From NCBI GenBank assembly GCA_020683205.1, contig CP085689.1, positions 1,798,001 to 1,862,000 of the forward strand: a DNA stretch of 64,000 nt, read 5' to 3'. The translations under genes and the position numbers were made by a program. The notes under the pieces are model-generated. The model was not told where the DNA came from. It saw only the letters and a program-made list of their open reading frames with translations, and did not search any database. Source of the DNA: Lentisphaerae bacterium WC36 (GTDB taxonomy: Bacteria > Verrucomicrobiota > Lentisphaeria > Victivallales > SZUA-371). Every line of letters starts with the position of its first letter. The stretch's first letter is position 1. Positions 48,574 to 58,897 of this stretch are shown here, piece by piece.

Positions 48574-51150
48574 ATGAGTTTAGAGAAAATTATTAATAAT
48601 AAAAGCGGGTTGCTATGCTTAAAAATTATAGCAGCCTCCTTTCGTCCCAGTATCAATTTCTTGTCCGTAATTGATGAACAAATTATTGAGTTGTATAAGC
48701 AAAATAGCACTGATGCAGTATGTGAGATTTGTGAAAAATTAGAGTTACCTTTTCAATATAAAACTGCAGAAAAACTTGAAGATATTATTCATGATTCACA
48801 AGCACCTTTGTTATTGAAACTAATAAATGGCAACTTTATTTGTATAGCTGATTGTAATGAACTTAATGTTAAAAACGAGACTATTAATATTTTAGATCCC
48901 TTAATAAAAAATCAAAATAAAATATTAAAAGTTCCTCGAGCTGAATTATTAAAAAAATGGGCAAAAACAGCCATAGTTTTTAGCAATATTAATGATGATA
49001 TCAGAAAAAATCCAACTCTGTTTGCATTAGTCGCAGTTGCCCGTCATCATGAACTTAAAATCGATGTTAAAACCTTAGAGCATGAATATTCTATTGATAA
49101 TCAATATATCCATGAAGGATTATTGGTTAAAATTTTAAAAGATTATAATTTTAAGGTTAAAAAAATAAAATTAACCTTCAACAAAATGCTGAAATTAGGT
49201 GAAAGTTATCCTTTAATTGCCTACAAAGAAAATAATCATGCTGTGATTATTTGTGGAATAAAATATGATGATAATGGCGTTGATGTTCAATGTGTCATTC
49301 GAGATTCACAAAATATTGAAAATGAATATGCTTTTTATTATGAAGAAGAATTTAAAAAATTAAATTTAAAAAGTGTATTTTTGATTAAACGTAAATATTC
49401 TCTTAAGGATGAAGAACAACCATTTGGTTTAAGATGGTTTATTCCCGAGTTTATTCGCTTACGAAATATTTTTGCACAAATTGCTTTAGCGGTGGTAATG
49501 ATTAGCTGTATTGCTTTAGTAATACCGTTATTTTTTCAAATTGTTGTTGATAAAGTTCTGACAAATCAGAGCTACAATACTTTAAATGTTCTTGGAATTG
49601 GAATAATTTTGGCTTTAATTTTTAATGCAATATTAGATTTTGCTCGTGGATATTTATTAATTTTTGCAACTAATAAAATTGATATTAATACCGCATCAAG
49701 AGCATTTAATCATTTAATGAAATTACCTTTAGATTTTTTTGAGAAAATTTCATCGGGAGTTTTAATCAAGCATATGCAACAGACAGAAAAAATTCGTGGA
49801 TTTTTATCGGGAAGCCTCTTTTTTACAGTTTTAGACCTGTTTTCATTGATTATTTTTATTCCATTTATTATGCTGTATAGCGCAAAATTAAGTTTTGTGG
49901 TGATAGGATTCGCCGCAATGATGGCATTAGTTGCAGCTGTTTTAATCAAACCTTTTCAAGCTAGATTACAGGAATTATATCAAGCTGAAGGGAAAAAGCA
50001 GAGCATGTTAGTCGAAACAATTCATGGTATTAAGACGGTTAAATCATTATCTTTAGAACCTGCTCAGCGGAAACATTGGGATAATTCAACAGCATTTGCA
50101 ATTGGTCGCTATTTCAGAGTTGGAAAAATATCATTAACAGCGCAAACAATTAGTAAATTTTTGGAAAAATTGATGACAATTTCAGTTATTTGGCTTGGTG
50201 CTTTGATGGTTTTTGACAAAGAGTTAAGTATTGGTTCATTAATTGCATTTCAAATGATTTCAGGACGAGTAACTGCACCATTGGTAAAACTAGTGTCATT
50301 AATTCATGAATACCAACAGACAGCTTTGTCAGTAAAAATGTTAGGTAACGTAATGAACGCTCCTACTGAAGTGATTTGTGGAACTGTTCAGCCTAAAATA
50401 AAAGGAAATATCTCGTTTAGTAATATTAGTTTTAAATATAATCCCACTGCTCCGTTGATAATTAAAAATTTTAATTTAGACATTAAAGCTGGAACAACCA
50501 TTGGAATTGTCGGCAAAAGTGGTTCTGGTAAAACTACTCTAACAAAATTATTACAAGGGCTTTATCCTATTAATGAGGGGTTGATAAAGATTGATGGAAT
50601 TGACATTAAAGAAATAAATTTATCATACTTAAGAAGGCATATTGGAGTCGTGTTGCAAGATAATTATTTTTTTACTGGTTCAGTTAGAGAAAATATTTGC
50701 TTGACAAAAAAAATGGCAACGGATGAAGAGGTTGTATATGCAACAACTTTAGCTGGAGCTCATGAATTCATTCAAAATTTACCTCAAGGTTATGATACAA
50801 TTCTTGATGAAAATGCTTCTAATTTATCAGGAGGGCAAAAGCAACGCTTAGCAATTGCGCGTGCATTATTAACGAATCCACAAATTTTAATTTTTGATGA
50901 AGCTACCAGTGCTTTAGACCCAGAAAGTGAAGCGGTAATTCAAAAAAACTTACAAGCGATTTGCCGAGGGCGAACGGTGTTAATTATTTCACATCGTTTA
51001 TCAATGGTTCACGATTCTGATTTAATTTTAGTTGTCGACGAAGGCAAAAAAGATGCCGTTAATTCACATCATGAGCTCCTTAATGAATCAAAAATTTACC
51101 AAGAATTTTGGTATCAGCAAATGGGGAGGTATTATGAAAGACAATGCTAA
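48574..51150 (+). CDS. Type I secretion ABC transporter with C39-like domains
   Basis: HlyB/LktB-type exporter of 858 residues. The N-terminus holds two peptidase-C39-like regions. The second (about 145-275; FALVAVARHHELKIDVKTLE ... AVIICGIKY) matches the catalytically dead C39-like domain of HlyB, without the active-site Cys. The first (about 10-135; GLLCLKIIA ... LILDP-like NILDPL) looks like a more diverged copy. Membrane domain about 295-590. The ATPase has Walker A GKSGSGKTT (near 647), LSGGQKQR signature (near 751), Walker B LIFDEATSALD (near 776) and the H-loop SHR (near 807). It starts 15 bases after the surface-protein gene, its likely cargo. No TolC-like outer-membrane gene is nearby. 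Confidence 0.93.
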   Translation: MSLEKIINNKSGLLCLKIIAASFRPSINFLSVIDEQIIELYKQNSTDAVCEICEKLELPFQYKTAEKLEDIIHDSQAPLLLKLINGNFICIADCNELNVKNETINILDPLIKNQNKILKVPRAELLKKWAKTAIVFSNINDDIRKNPTLFALVAVARHHELKIDVKTLEHEYSIDNQYIHEGLLVKILKDYNFKVKKIKLTFNKMLKLGESYPLIAYKENNHAVIICGIKYDDNGVDVQCVIRDSQNIENEYAFYYEEEFKKLNLKSVFLIKRKYSLKDEEQPFGLRWFIPEFIRLRNIFAQIALAVVMISCIALVIPLFFQIVVDKVLTNQSYNTLNVLGIGIILALIFNAILDFARGYLLIFATNKIDINTASRAFNHLMKLPLDFFEKISSGVLIKHMQQTEKIRGFLSGSLFFTVLDLFSLIIFIPFIMLYSAKLSFVVIGFAAMMALVAAVLIKPFQARLQELYQAEGKKQSMLVETIHGIKTVKSLSLEPAQRKHWDNSTAFAIGRYFRVGKISLTAQTISKFLEKLMTISVIWLGALMVFDKELSIGSLIAFQMISGRVTAPLVKLVSLIHEYQQTALSVKMLGNVMNAPTEVICGTVQPKIKGNISFSNISFKYNPTAPLIIKNFNLDIKAGTTIGIVGKSGSGKTTLTKLLQGLYPINEGLIKIDGIDIKEINLSYLRRHIGVVLQDNYFFTGSVRENICLTKKMATDEEVVYATTLAGAHEFIQNLPQGYDTILDENASNLSGGQKQRLAIARALLTNPQILIFDEATSALDPESEAVIQKNLQAICRGRTVLIISHRLSMVHDSDLILVVDEGKKDAVNSHHELLNESKIYQEFWYQQMGRYYERQC

Positions 51151-52462
51151 ATTATGCTCTGAAGCTGTGGATTTTCAATCTGATGCGCTTGCTTTAGTCA
51201 ATAAAAAATTGCCATATTTTTTGCGAAATAATGTTTATATTTTATTACTAATTTTTATGACATTATTGGCATGGTCATATTTTGGAAAAGTTGATGTGGT
51301 TATTTCAACACAAGGCAAAATCATTTCAACTGCGCCAAATATTGTTATGTGCCCATTAGAAAGAACTGTTATAAAAAAAATTAATGTAAAGGTAGGGCAA
51401 ATAATTAATAAAGGTGATGTTCTACTTGAATTTGACCCAACTTTTAATCAAGCTGAATTTGACCGACTTGAAGCTCAATTATTGAGTATGAATGCTCAGT
51501 TTGATAGATTAAAAGCTGAATTTTTAAACAATATATATAATCCAAATGGTAAAAATATTAATGAACAACAACTATGGCAAAGGAAGATTTTTAATAAGCG
51601 TCAGAAATACTATAAGCAACGTATTAAGTATTATGATGAAAATATCAATCGTATTGAAGCAAGTATTGTTGCAAATAATGATAGTTACAGCAAGCAACTT
51701 GAACGTCTTGAAACATTCCAAAAACTTGAAAAAATATACGAAAAATTAAAGCAAAAAAATGTTACATCATTAAATCAAGTTTTGCAGATTCAAATTTCAC
51801 GCATGGAAATGGAAGCACAAGTTGATAGTTTAAAAAATAAAAAATTAAGCTTACAGCATGAAAAATTATCAATGATGGCAAATAAAAATTCTTTTGAGGA
51901 AGAATGGCAAAAGAATTTATCTGAAGAATTAGTTAAAGTTGAACGAGAAAAAAGCAGTATTCAAAAACAGCTAAGTAAAGCAAAACAAATGATTTCTTAT
52001 GTCAAATTGATTGCACCTTGTAATGCAATTGTTCATGAATTAAGCTCTTTATCAATAGGTTCCGCAGTTCGTGAAGCTGAACCATTGTTAACTTTAGTGC
52101 CAGTTAATGTAGACTTAGAAGCTGAAATTAATGTTTTACAAAAGGATATTGGTAAAATTAATATTGCTGATGACGCACGCATAAAACTAACTGCATTTCC
52201 ATTTCAAAAACATGGCACCTTGTCAGGTAAATTAAGAACAATTTCTGAAAATACTTTTGAAGTAAACACAGCTATGGGGAAAAATTCACAGTATCACGCC
52301 CGTTTATCTCTTAATGGTAAATTGAAAAATACTCCAAAAAACTTTAGGTTGATTCCTGGAATGGAAGTAATTGCTGAAATTAAAGTAGGTCAACGTCGTA
52401 TTATTGAGTATGTTATCTTTCCATTGATTAAAGCTTTAGACGAAGCAATTGATGAACCATAA
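51134..52462 (+). CDS. Type I secretion membrane fusion protein (HlyD family)
   Basis: Periplasmic adaptor of 442 residues linking the ABC exporter to an outer-membrane channel. One N-terminal membrane segment NVYILLLIFMTLLAWSYFGK is near residues 33-52. Then come a lipoyl-type half-motif (VKVGQIINKGDVLLEFDP), a long coiled coil (about 110-280), the second lipoyl half (LIAPCNAIVHELSSLSIGSA) and a beta-barrel. The HlyD-family C-terminal phrase PGMEVIAEIKVGQRRIIEYV is present. GGGGAGG six bases before ATG 51134 sets the start, which lies inside the ABC-transporter gene (17-base overlap); a longer in-frame reading from 51032 is not needed. Confidence 0.93.
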   Translation: MKDNAKLCSEAVDFQSDALALVNKKLPYFLRNNVYILLLIFMTLLAWSYFGKVDVVISTQGKIISTAPNIVMCPLERTVIKKINVKVGQIINKGDVLLEFDPTFNQAEFDRLEAQLLSMNAQFDRLKAEFLNNIYNPNGKNINEQQLWQRKIFNKRQKYYKQRIKYYDENINRIEASIVANNDSYSKQLERLETFQKLEKIYEKLKQKNVTSLNQVLQIQISRMEMEAQVDSLKNKKLSLQHEKLSMMANKNSFEEEWQKNLSEELVKVEREKSSIQKQLSKAKQMISYVKLIAPCNAIVHELSSLSIGSAVREAEPLLTLVPVNVDLEAEINVLQKDIGKINIADDARIKLTAFPFQKHGTLSGKLRTISENTFEVNTAMGKNSQYHARLSLNGKLKNTPKNFRLIPGMEVIAEIKVGQRRIIEYVIFPLIKALDEAIDEP

Positions 52463-52492
52463 ATAGGATTTATATCAATACTTTAATTTATA

Positions 52493-52792
52493 TTGTTATT
52501 AATTACTTTAATAGTAAATCAACTCAAAGTTTTAAAAACAATAATTCATTGTGTTAAAAATATAACTCGTTGCTTTAAAAAGGAAGACTTCCATCATATA
52601 AAATTATTTTATACTTACATTTTCTATAAACTGGAAATACTTTCCTTTTTAATTTTTAGCATTCATTTAGGAATAATGTTTGTTATCTTTGTCGAGTTAA
52701 TAATTATAATATTTGCAATTAATATAGATGAAAAACGCAATATATCACTCATTTTAAAGAGTATTATAAATTTTACTTTAAGTCAGATATAG
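52493..52792 (+). CDS. Possible small membrane protein
   Basis: A 99-codon frame from a TTG codon with a hydrophobic C-terminal half (LEILSFLIFSIHLGIMFVIF VELIIIIFAI). There is no good ribosome site and no ATG, and it overlaps the convergent propeller gene by 20 bases. It could be a small accessory of the secretion operon or a chance frame in AT-rich DNA. Confidence 0.25.
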   Translation: MLLITLIVNQLKVLKTIIHCVKNITRCFKKEDFHHIKLFYTYIFYKLEILSFLIFSIHLGIMFVIFVELIIIIFAINIDEKRNISLILKSIINFTLSQI

Positions 52793-53729
52793 CGTTTTTA
52801 TTCTCATTTAAAACCTGAACACTCATCATATTTTTATTAGGAATATTTATATCAACATAACGCCACACCAATCTTTTATCTCTCGTTATTTCTATAAGCC
52901 CTGCTCCATTTTTACTGATATTTGATCTATAAAAGCCAACTACAATATTACCATTTTTTAATACGTTGATACCACATATTTTTCCTAATTTCACTTGAGG
53001 AATATCCTTTGGTGAAAATTTCCAAATTTCCTTTCCATGCTTGTCATATTCAATAATGTCATTTATTTGCCCTGTTAAATAATTATCATTAGATAATTTT
53101 ATTATTGAAAACGCTATAGGGTTTTTAATCTTTTTTTCCCATAATATTTTTCCTGTCGCATCATATTCACGGTATAATTTATGTTTTCCAAGGGATACCA
53201 AATAGTTTCCAGCCTTTGTTTTTCTTACCATTCGTAGATTTAAATGATCTCCAATTTTTCTAGGAATTATTGCTAATTCAAAAATAATCTTTCCTGATGA
53301 ATCTACTTCTAAAATTCTACTTGTCGAATTTTCACCAATTAATGTATTACCATTTTCTAAGCGCTGGCATGAATAAACGCCACCGCCTTTATCCATTTTT
53401 GCTTTATAGTTAAAAATTATTTCTCCTGTCTTTAAATTAACTTCTTTTACCTCTCCATCAGCAATTAAAACATTACCATTTTTTAACATCCAAACATCGC
53501 TTGTGTTTCCTGTTTTTACAGCCCATACTATATCACCAAGCTTATTTAAAATTAAGGTTTTGTGTTGCCCCGTTGCCAAAATATATTTATGATTATTCTT
53601 TCCCAAAATTTTTTGATTTGATGTTTTTTCTATTTTTAAAAACTCTACCTTATCTGCAAAAGTATTAAGTGCTTTAAAAATTGTAAAAATTAAAATTATT
53701 AATAATATATTTATTAAATATTTTTTCAT
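52773..53729 (-). CDS. Exported PQQ/WD40-like beta-propeller protein
   Basis: 318-residue protein starting at ATG 53729 (AAAGGA upstream; an earlier ATG at 53774 overlaps a terminator hairpin). The N-terminus is a signal peptide or membrane anchor (KKYLINILLIILIFTIFKAL). The rest is six to seven repeats of the form ILEVDSSGKIIFELAIIP, NGNTLIGENS, YREYDATGKILWEKKI, which predict a beta-propeller like PQQ-binding or arylsulfotransferase-type repeat proteins. No catalytic residues can be assigned. It lies 104 bases after di-heme protein 3 on the same strand, behind a terminator, so it probably has partly separate expression. Confidence 0.75.
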   Translation of the reverse strand: MKKYLINILLIILIFTIFKALNTFADKVEFLKIEKTSNQKILGKNNHKYILATGQHKTLILNKLGDIVWAVKTGNTSDVWMLKNGNVLIADGEVKEVNLKTGEIIFNYKAKMDKGGGVYSCQRLENGNTLIGENSTSRILEVDSSGKIIFELAIIPRKIGDHLNLRMVRKTKAGNYLVSLGKHKLYREYDATGKILWEKKIKNPIAFSIIKLSNDNYLTGQINDIIEYDKHGKEIWKFSPKDIPQVKLGKICGINVLKNGNIVVGFYRSNISKNGAGLIEITRDKRLVWRYVDINIPNKNMMSVQVLNENKNAISDLK

Positions 53730-53759
53730 ATTATCCTTTCTTATATTGATGATTGATTT

Positions 53760-53789
53760 AAAAAGACACTTCAAATAATTGAAGTGTCT
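53760..53789 (-). terminator. Terminator of di-heme protein 3
   Basis: A perfect 11-bp stem, AGACACTTCAA (53764-53774) with TTGAAGTGTCT (53779-53789), has a four-base loop. A short T run follows on the minus strand. It lies 44 bases past the stop codon. Confidence 0.75.
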
Positions 53790-53832
53790 CTATATAGTTT
53801 TTGATAATTATTTTTCTTAATTTAGAAAAATA

Positions 53833-56800
53833 TTAATTAATTGGTTCGATTATTCGAAAACCTACATCAAATACACTTTGATATTTTTTAAAAGGAACTC
53901 TATAACTTGAAGTTGCATGTTTAGGACGGTCATACCATGAACCTCCACGTACAACTTTTTCTTCATTAACCATTAAAATATTTGGATTCCCAATATAGTT
54001 CTTATAATTTGAGACGGTCCACTCAGCAACATTGCCATGCATATCATATAAACCCCAAGCATTTGGTAAATATCCTCCACTTTTAACTGCGAGAAAACCA
54101 TGGTCATCAAACTTTCTATTCCGTGGTATCCAATCATCAAATTCCGTTGGATTTTTTAGCGTTGTCATTTTTTCTTTATAAGGTTGTGCCGCAAAACATT
54201 TTAACTGTTTATCTGCCAAGTTAGCATAGTAAGAAAAATCGCTATCTTTGTTACCAAAATAAAAATCAGTATCACTCCCAGCTCTACAGGCATATTCCCA
54301 CTGTTGCTCTGTCGGAATTGCTATTTTTTTGCCTACTTTATTACTTAACCATTTACAAAATTTTTGGATTTGGTTTAAGCTAACTCTAACAACTGGTTGC
54401 TTTGGTTTATTGCTTGGATATGGTTTTACCCCAAACTGATAACCATGACGAACTTCTGCAAAGCTATCATGTTCAGGGTCAAATAAAGAGTATTGGGCAT
54501 TGCTAATTTCATTCGCACTCATATAAAACGCTTTATTAACTTTTACAATGTGACGTGGCTGTTCATCATAGTGACCATTTGCTGATCCCATGATAAATTC
54601 TCCAGGAGGAATCAAAACCATTTTAATTTTTTGATTATTACCTATTTCGAAATATTTCTCAACTAATAGGTTATTTGCTTTTGCAAATTTATATTGTAGC
54701 TCTTTTGCCTCGGTGCAAGTCAAAGGAAATGAATTTGTATTAATAGGCATATTTTTTATCGCTTTTAATTTTTTAGGAGCAACATATTTGATTGTCTTTG
54801 GCAATGCTTTTTTTCCACTTTCATAGTCAAAGGCATTGCTGACTCCAGAAAATTTATCCATCAAATCTTTAGCTTTAGCAGTATTAGTTTTAGTTTTTTT
54901 TGCATTTAATAAAATATCGCTCCAATAACCGTGATAGACTGCATTCATATCAATCCACTCACTTATTTTTGCTAACTCTTTATGCGTCAACTTTACATTG
55001 TAATGCCCTTTTTTAAGCATTTTTACTAAATCTGTAGAATCGGCATGAAATTCCATTGCAGGTAATTGATGTATACCTCCCTCAATACCATTCCTTCTAA
55101 CTAAACGATGTAACGCTACATACGAATTACTAAATCTACGAGGTTTTAATGGTCTTTTACCACTAATGCTTCCATTGTGTTTTGAGCTCCATTTATTTGG
55201 ATACATTTTTCCATTTAATATTGGGCGGCCATCTTTTTGAGCCCCATCATGACAGCCAATACAATTTTTATCAATAATAGGTTGTACTTCATGAGCATAA
55301 CTATAGTTATTACTACCACCAATCCATCTCTGTATTATTTGAACAGGTTTTTTTGTTGCAATTCTCAATGATACTGGAGGAGTGACATCACTACGTTCAT
55401 GACAACCAATACAAGATAATTTTTCTCCTGGCATTGCCGTAAACCAACTACGCATCAATGCTAATGCTTTGCCATTTTCATCTAATGGCTGAATTGCAAC
55501 TGGTAATGTGGCTGGGACCTTAAACATTGCCGATCCATCTTTTTCGACATCTACAGTTCCCAAAATACGTCGCATATCCCAAGGTCCATCAATACCATAA
55601 ATTCCTAGCAATCCACCAACATTACGTGGACTAAAATGATAGGTGAATAAGCGTAATTTTTTAACAACACCACGTGGCAAGCCCTTTAAGCCCTCGCCTA
55701 AATAAATATCTTGAATAAAAACTGTAGCTTCATCAGTCTTTAAATTTACTCTATCAGGAACAATTGGAGGTAGAGGTTTTGACACGATTAAATTAGGCTC
55801 CATTAATGAATATTTGTTGCTTCCGTTAATTTTAGTCATATTATCAAAAGTATCGACTAAATAAAGAGCATATTTTGATTTGTTATTAACTCTTGCTGAA
55901 GTAATAAAATATTTTTCATTTATTGGATATGGATGAACAAATTGCGGATAGACACCATCAACTAGACGATCTCGGACAATTGGCTTAACAATTTTTTTAC
56001 GATACGGTATTTCTTGAACTACTCCTTCGGCTTCTCTTTGTCCCTTGTTAACATCAAAAATTAACAAACGTCCAGCCCTAGCAACACCATGATGTCCAGT
56101 TGCAATTGCAACAAACTTAGTTGGGTAACCTGGAATTGGTTTTGCGTAAAATAATGAATTTGGGAAAAACGATTGAGAACCATAATAAGCTTTTTGATCA
56201 GTCCCATCTGGATTCATGCTCATTAATAAACGTGAGTTTGAATGTTGAATATCTGTATATTCCCAGCGTTGAAATAAAACTTTTCCGCTAGCCAATACTC
56301 TTGGAGTCCAGTTATGTTCTTGGTCAAATGTCAAACGACGAATTCTTTTTGTTTTACTATCATAGCGGTATAAATTACCGATATAACTATTGCCATAAAC
56401 ACATGGAACTCCAAGCATTGTTGCTGTTGAAATAAAAATGATATCACCATTAGGCAAATAGCAACCATCATAGTTATCTATTTGGGGTTCTTCTATCAGT
56501 TTTAAACGGCGAATAATATTACCATGCATATCCATTTCTTGAATGCCATGCGTATTTCTATTTTCTGTAGTTGAAAATAGAAATTTTTTGCCAGAGAAAT
56601 CAATATTTATATCACCAATAAAACCTTTGTTTTTCGGTCTATAAATAGTTTTAAAATTCTCCGAGTTTATGGCGACATCATCAATAATTACAAATTCATT
56701 ATTAAATTTGCCTTTAATACTTGAATTACCATTATAGTTAGCAGGTAATGCAAGCTTCCCTACACGCTTAATAGCTAATAGTGATTTACCTTTTAATAAA

Positions 56801-57105
56801 GGATTATTTTCAAGCAAAACTTTTCTCTGAAATTTATAAATTTGCTCAAATTCGTTTTCATCTAACTTGTTATCTTTAGCAAATTTTGCTAATTCGTCTA
56901 ATTGCTTGAGATAAATTTTTGCATTAGGATAATCCTTCGGATAAAAACGAGCGTAATCTTTTATTGCTAAAGAGATTGAACATAAATTAATACGTTCGCC
57001 TACTTTGTTCGTAAAAACTTTATCAGGAAGAGTATTTGCATATATACCTATTACAGAACAACTACAACCTATAAATGCTATAATTACTTTTTTAAATTTT
57101 TTCAT
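53833..57105 (-). CDS. Di-heme protein 3: hydrazine-synthase-alpha-like propeller, two CxxCH motifs, FGE-like C-terminus
   Basis: Third paralogue, 1090 residues, with signal peptide MKKFKKVIIAFIGCSCSVIG and AAAGGGA before the ATG. The propeller part has NGDIIFISTATMLGVPC, RLLMSMNPDGTDQ and IATGHHGVARAGRLLIFD. Heme motifs are two CIGCH, near 563 and 614. The FGE-like domain (about 820-1090) has GEFIMGS, PTEQQWEYACRAG, GLYDMHGNVAEW and RGGSW and, as in the other copies, no Cys at the catalytic positions (HATSSYRVPF). All three share order and motifs but clearly differ in sequence, so the duplications are old and probably specialised. An SDR gene lies 52 bases upstream on the same strand. Confidence 0.85.
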   Translation of the reverse strand: MKKFKKVIIAFIGCSCSVIGIYANTLPDKVFTNKVGERINLCSISLAIKDYARFYPKDYPNAKIYLKQLDELAKFAKDNKLDENEFEQIYKFQRKVLLENNPLLKGKSLLAIKRVGKLALPANYNGNSSIKGKFNNEFVIIDDVAINSENFKTIYRPKNKGFIGDINIDFSGKKFLFSTTENRNTHGIQEMDMHGNIIRRLKLIEEPQIDNYDGCYLPNGDIIFISTATMLGVPCVYGNSYIGNLYRYDSKTKRIRRLTFDQEHNWTPRVLASGKVLFQRWEYTDIQHSNSRLLMSMNPDGTDQKAYYGSQSFFPNSLFYAKPIPGYPTKFVAIATGHHGVARAGRLLIFDVNKGQREAEGVVQEIPYRKKIVKPIVRDRLVDGVYPQFVHPYPINEKYFITSARVNNKSKYALYLVDTFDNMTKINGSNKYSLMEPNLIVSKPLPPIVPDRVNLKTDEATVFIQDIYLGEGLKGLPRGVVKKLRLFTYHFSPRNVGGLLGIYGIDGPWDMRRILGTVDVEKDGSAMFKVPATLPVAIQPLDENGKALALMRSWFTAMPGEKLSCIGCHERSDVTPPVSLRIATKKPVQIIQRWIGGSNNYSYAHEVQPIIDKNCIGCHDGAQKDGRPILNGKMYPNKWSSKHNGSISGKRPLKPRRFSNSYVALHRLVRRNGIEGGIHQLPAMEFHADSTDLVKMLKKGHYNVKLTHKELAKISEWIDMNAVYHGYWSDILLNAKKTKTNTAKAKDLMDKFSGVSNAFDYESGKKALPKTIKYVAPKKLKAIKNMPINTNSFPLTCTEAKELQYKFAKANNLLVEKYFEIGNNQKIKMVLIPPGEFIMGSANGHYDEQPRHIVKVNKAFYMSANEISNAQYSLFDPEHDSFAEVRHGYQFGVKPYPSNKPKQPVVRVSLNQIQKFCKWLSNKVGKKIAIPTEQQWEYACRAGSDTDFYFGNKDSDFSYYANLADKQLKCFAAQPYKEKMTTLKNPTEFDDWIPRNRKFDDHGFLAVKSGGYLPNAWGLYDMHGNVAEWTVSNYKNYIGNPNILMVNEEKVVRGGSWYDRPKHATSSYRVPFKKYQSVFDVGFRIIEPIN

Positions 57106-57157
57106 AATTTTTCCCTTTGTATTAATTGTTTTTTATAACTGATTTCAAAATCAATAA

Positions 57158-57883
57158 TTAAGGAACTTGTTTTGTCGGAGCAATAACAATTTCTCTAATA
57201 CAAACATGTTGAGGCTGTTCATGAGCAAATAACATAGCATCAGCAATATTATCTGCATTTAGAATTTCGTCTCCTAAATCTTTTTGCCAATCGCTGCTTG
57301 CTTGTTGGATTTCCTTGTTACTCATTTGAGTTAGTAAGTTTGTTGCCACTGCTCCAGGAGAAATTGTTACTACTCTAATATTACTTTCTGCAATGTCTTG
57401 GCGAATATTTTCACTAATCATTAAAACAGCAGCTTTTGTTCCACAATAAATAGCATGATTTGTAAAAGCTTTCTTACCAGCAACAGATCCTAAATTAATG
57501 ATAGTGCCAAATTGATTTTTTTTCATTTCATCTAAAATACAGTGCAACCCATTTAAAACTCCCAAAACATTAATATTAAGCATTGCTTGCCACTCTTGAG
57601 GGCTTTGAGTTTCAATAGTATCTGCTAACATAATTCCAGCGTTATTAATTAATGTTCCAATTTCACCAAAAAGCTCTTTACCTTTTTCAATAGCATTTTT
57701 ATAGCTTTTAATATCTGTAACGTCTAATTCTTGACATAAACAATTATCTAATTTAAGTTTTTTAACTCCACTAATATTTTTATCCAATAGTAATAGAGGA
57801 TAACCAGCCTCATAAAATTTTAAAGCTGTAGCTTTACCAATTCCCGAATTTGCACCAGTGATAACAACTAATCTTTTCATCAT
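57158..57883 (-). CDS. Short-chain dehydrogenase/reductase (classical SDR)
   Basis: NAD(P)-dependent oxidoreductase of 241 residues. TGANSGIG is near residues 8-15 and NNAG near 86-89. The catalytic Ser lies in NLGSVAGKK and Tyr/Lys in YCGTK. AAAGGA lies upstream of ATGATG. It resembles YdfG/serine-dehydrogenase-type SDRs acting on hydroxy acids, though the substrate is uncertain. It is divergent from a LysR regulator, the usual arrangement of regulator and target, and may share a transcript with di-heme protein 3. Confidence 0.9.
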   Translation of the reverse strand: MMKRLVVITGANSGIGKATALKFYEAGYPLLLLDKNISGVKKLKLDNCLCQELDVTDIKSYKNAIEKGKELFGEIGTLINNAGIMLADTIETQSPQEWQAMLNINVLGVLNGLHCILDEMKKNQFGTIINLGSVAGKKAFTNHAIYCGTKAAVLMISENIRQDIAESNIRVVTISPGAVATNLLTQMSNKEIQQASSDWQKDLGDEILNADNIADAMLFAHEQPQHVCIREIVIAPTKQVP

Positions 57884-58033
57884 AATCTAACTTTCCTTTG
57901 AGTAAATAATTCTTTTTACTTGCTTTTTTCTTAATTTGTAACTTTAGTAAGATATATTGCTAAACCGTTAATGTAAATGACCATCAATACCTTTTTATTT
58001 TCATTTTATTTATGGTTATCATAACTTTTAATT

Positions 58034-58897
58034 ATGGGTAAAACTAAAATGGATCAAAGATTACTAAAATATTTTATAGCTGTTTATGAAGAAAAAAGTG
58101 TTACAGCCGCAGCAAAAAAATGCTTTATTTCACAACCAGCATTATCCAATGCTATAAAGCAACTTGAAGAAGAATTAAACTGTCAACTTTTTATACGCTT
58201 AAAGCGTGGAGTAAAGATAACTGGTAATGCCGAACAATTTTATCCTCAAGCCTTAAAACTTGCAAAAGATATGGATAATATCACAAAATTATTCGAAGAT
58301 AAAGGCACTAAGAATATTATCAAAATTGGTGTTTATCGGGACTTTGATCATAACAAGTTAGCAAAATTTTATAAACATCTTTATGAAACAATTCCAAACC
58401 TATATCTAAAACTTCTTGATTATTATGATGATGAACCAATAGCAAAAATTTCTCCCGATTGTTTCAAAGGGAAGGACGATATTTTTCTAAAACTATGGGA
58501 TGAAGATTATGTTTTGTCAGTACCTAAGAACCACCAACTTACAAAACAAAAAGAAGTTACTATTAATGACTTAGCGAAATACCCATTCATTGAATATCCA
58601 AGTTGCGAACCACATCAAAGAATGATGGGTATTCTTTCAAGTGAAGGTGTAAAATTGAATATAGTCGCAACTGCAACTCATAAAAGTCAGGTAATGCACT
58701 TAGTTGAATCTGGTATCGCTATTTCATTTATTCCAACTGGAACACTAGCAATGACAACAAATTTAGTCCAATTAAAAGTCAAAGGAATTCCTAGAATGTA
58801 TCGCACTGTCGGCTTACAATTCAACTCCGTTAATTTACAAAACCCCAAAATAGAGGCGCTATCTAATTCATTAGAAAAATTTTATAACACTCATTAA
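58034..58897 (+). CDS. LysR family transcriptional regulator
   Basis: LTTR of 287 residues (or 282 if started at the second Met, 58049; neither start has a strong ribosome site). The helix-turn-helix SVTAAAKKCFISQPALSNAI (about 21-40) and LEEELNCQLFIRLKRGVKIT are typical. The effector domain (about 95-287) is slightly short in its first half. It is transcribed divergently from the SDR gene across 150 bases, so the SDR (and possibly di-heme protein 3) is the likely target. Inducer unknown. Confidence 0.92.
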   Translation: MGKTKMDQRLLKYFIAVYEEKSVTAAAKKCFISQPALSNAIKQLEEELNCQLFIRLKRGVKITGNAEQFYPQALKLAKDMDNITKLFEDKGTKNIIKIGVYRDFDHNKLAKFYKHLYETIPNLYLKLLDYYDDEPIAKISPDCFKGKDDIFLKLWDEDYVLSVPKNHQLTKQKEVTINDLAKYPFIEYPSCEPHQRMMGILSSEGVKLNIVATATHKSQVMHLVESGIAISFIPTGTLAMTTNLVQLKVKGIPRMYRTVGLQFNSVNLQNPKIEALSNSLEKFYNTH

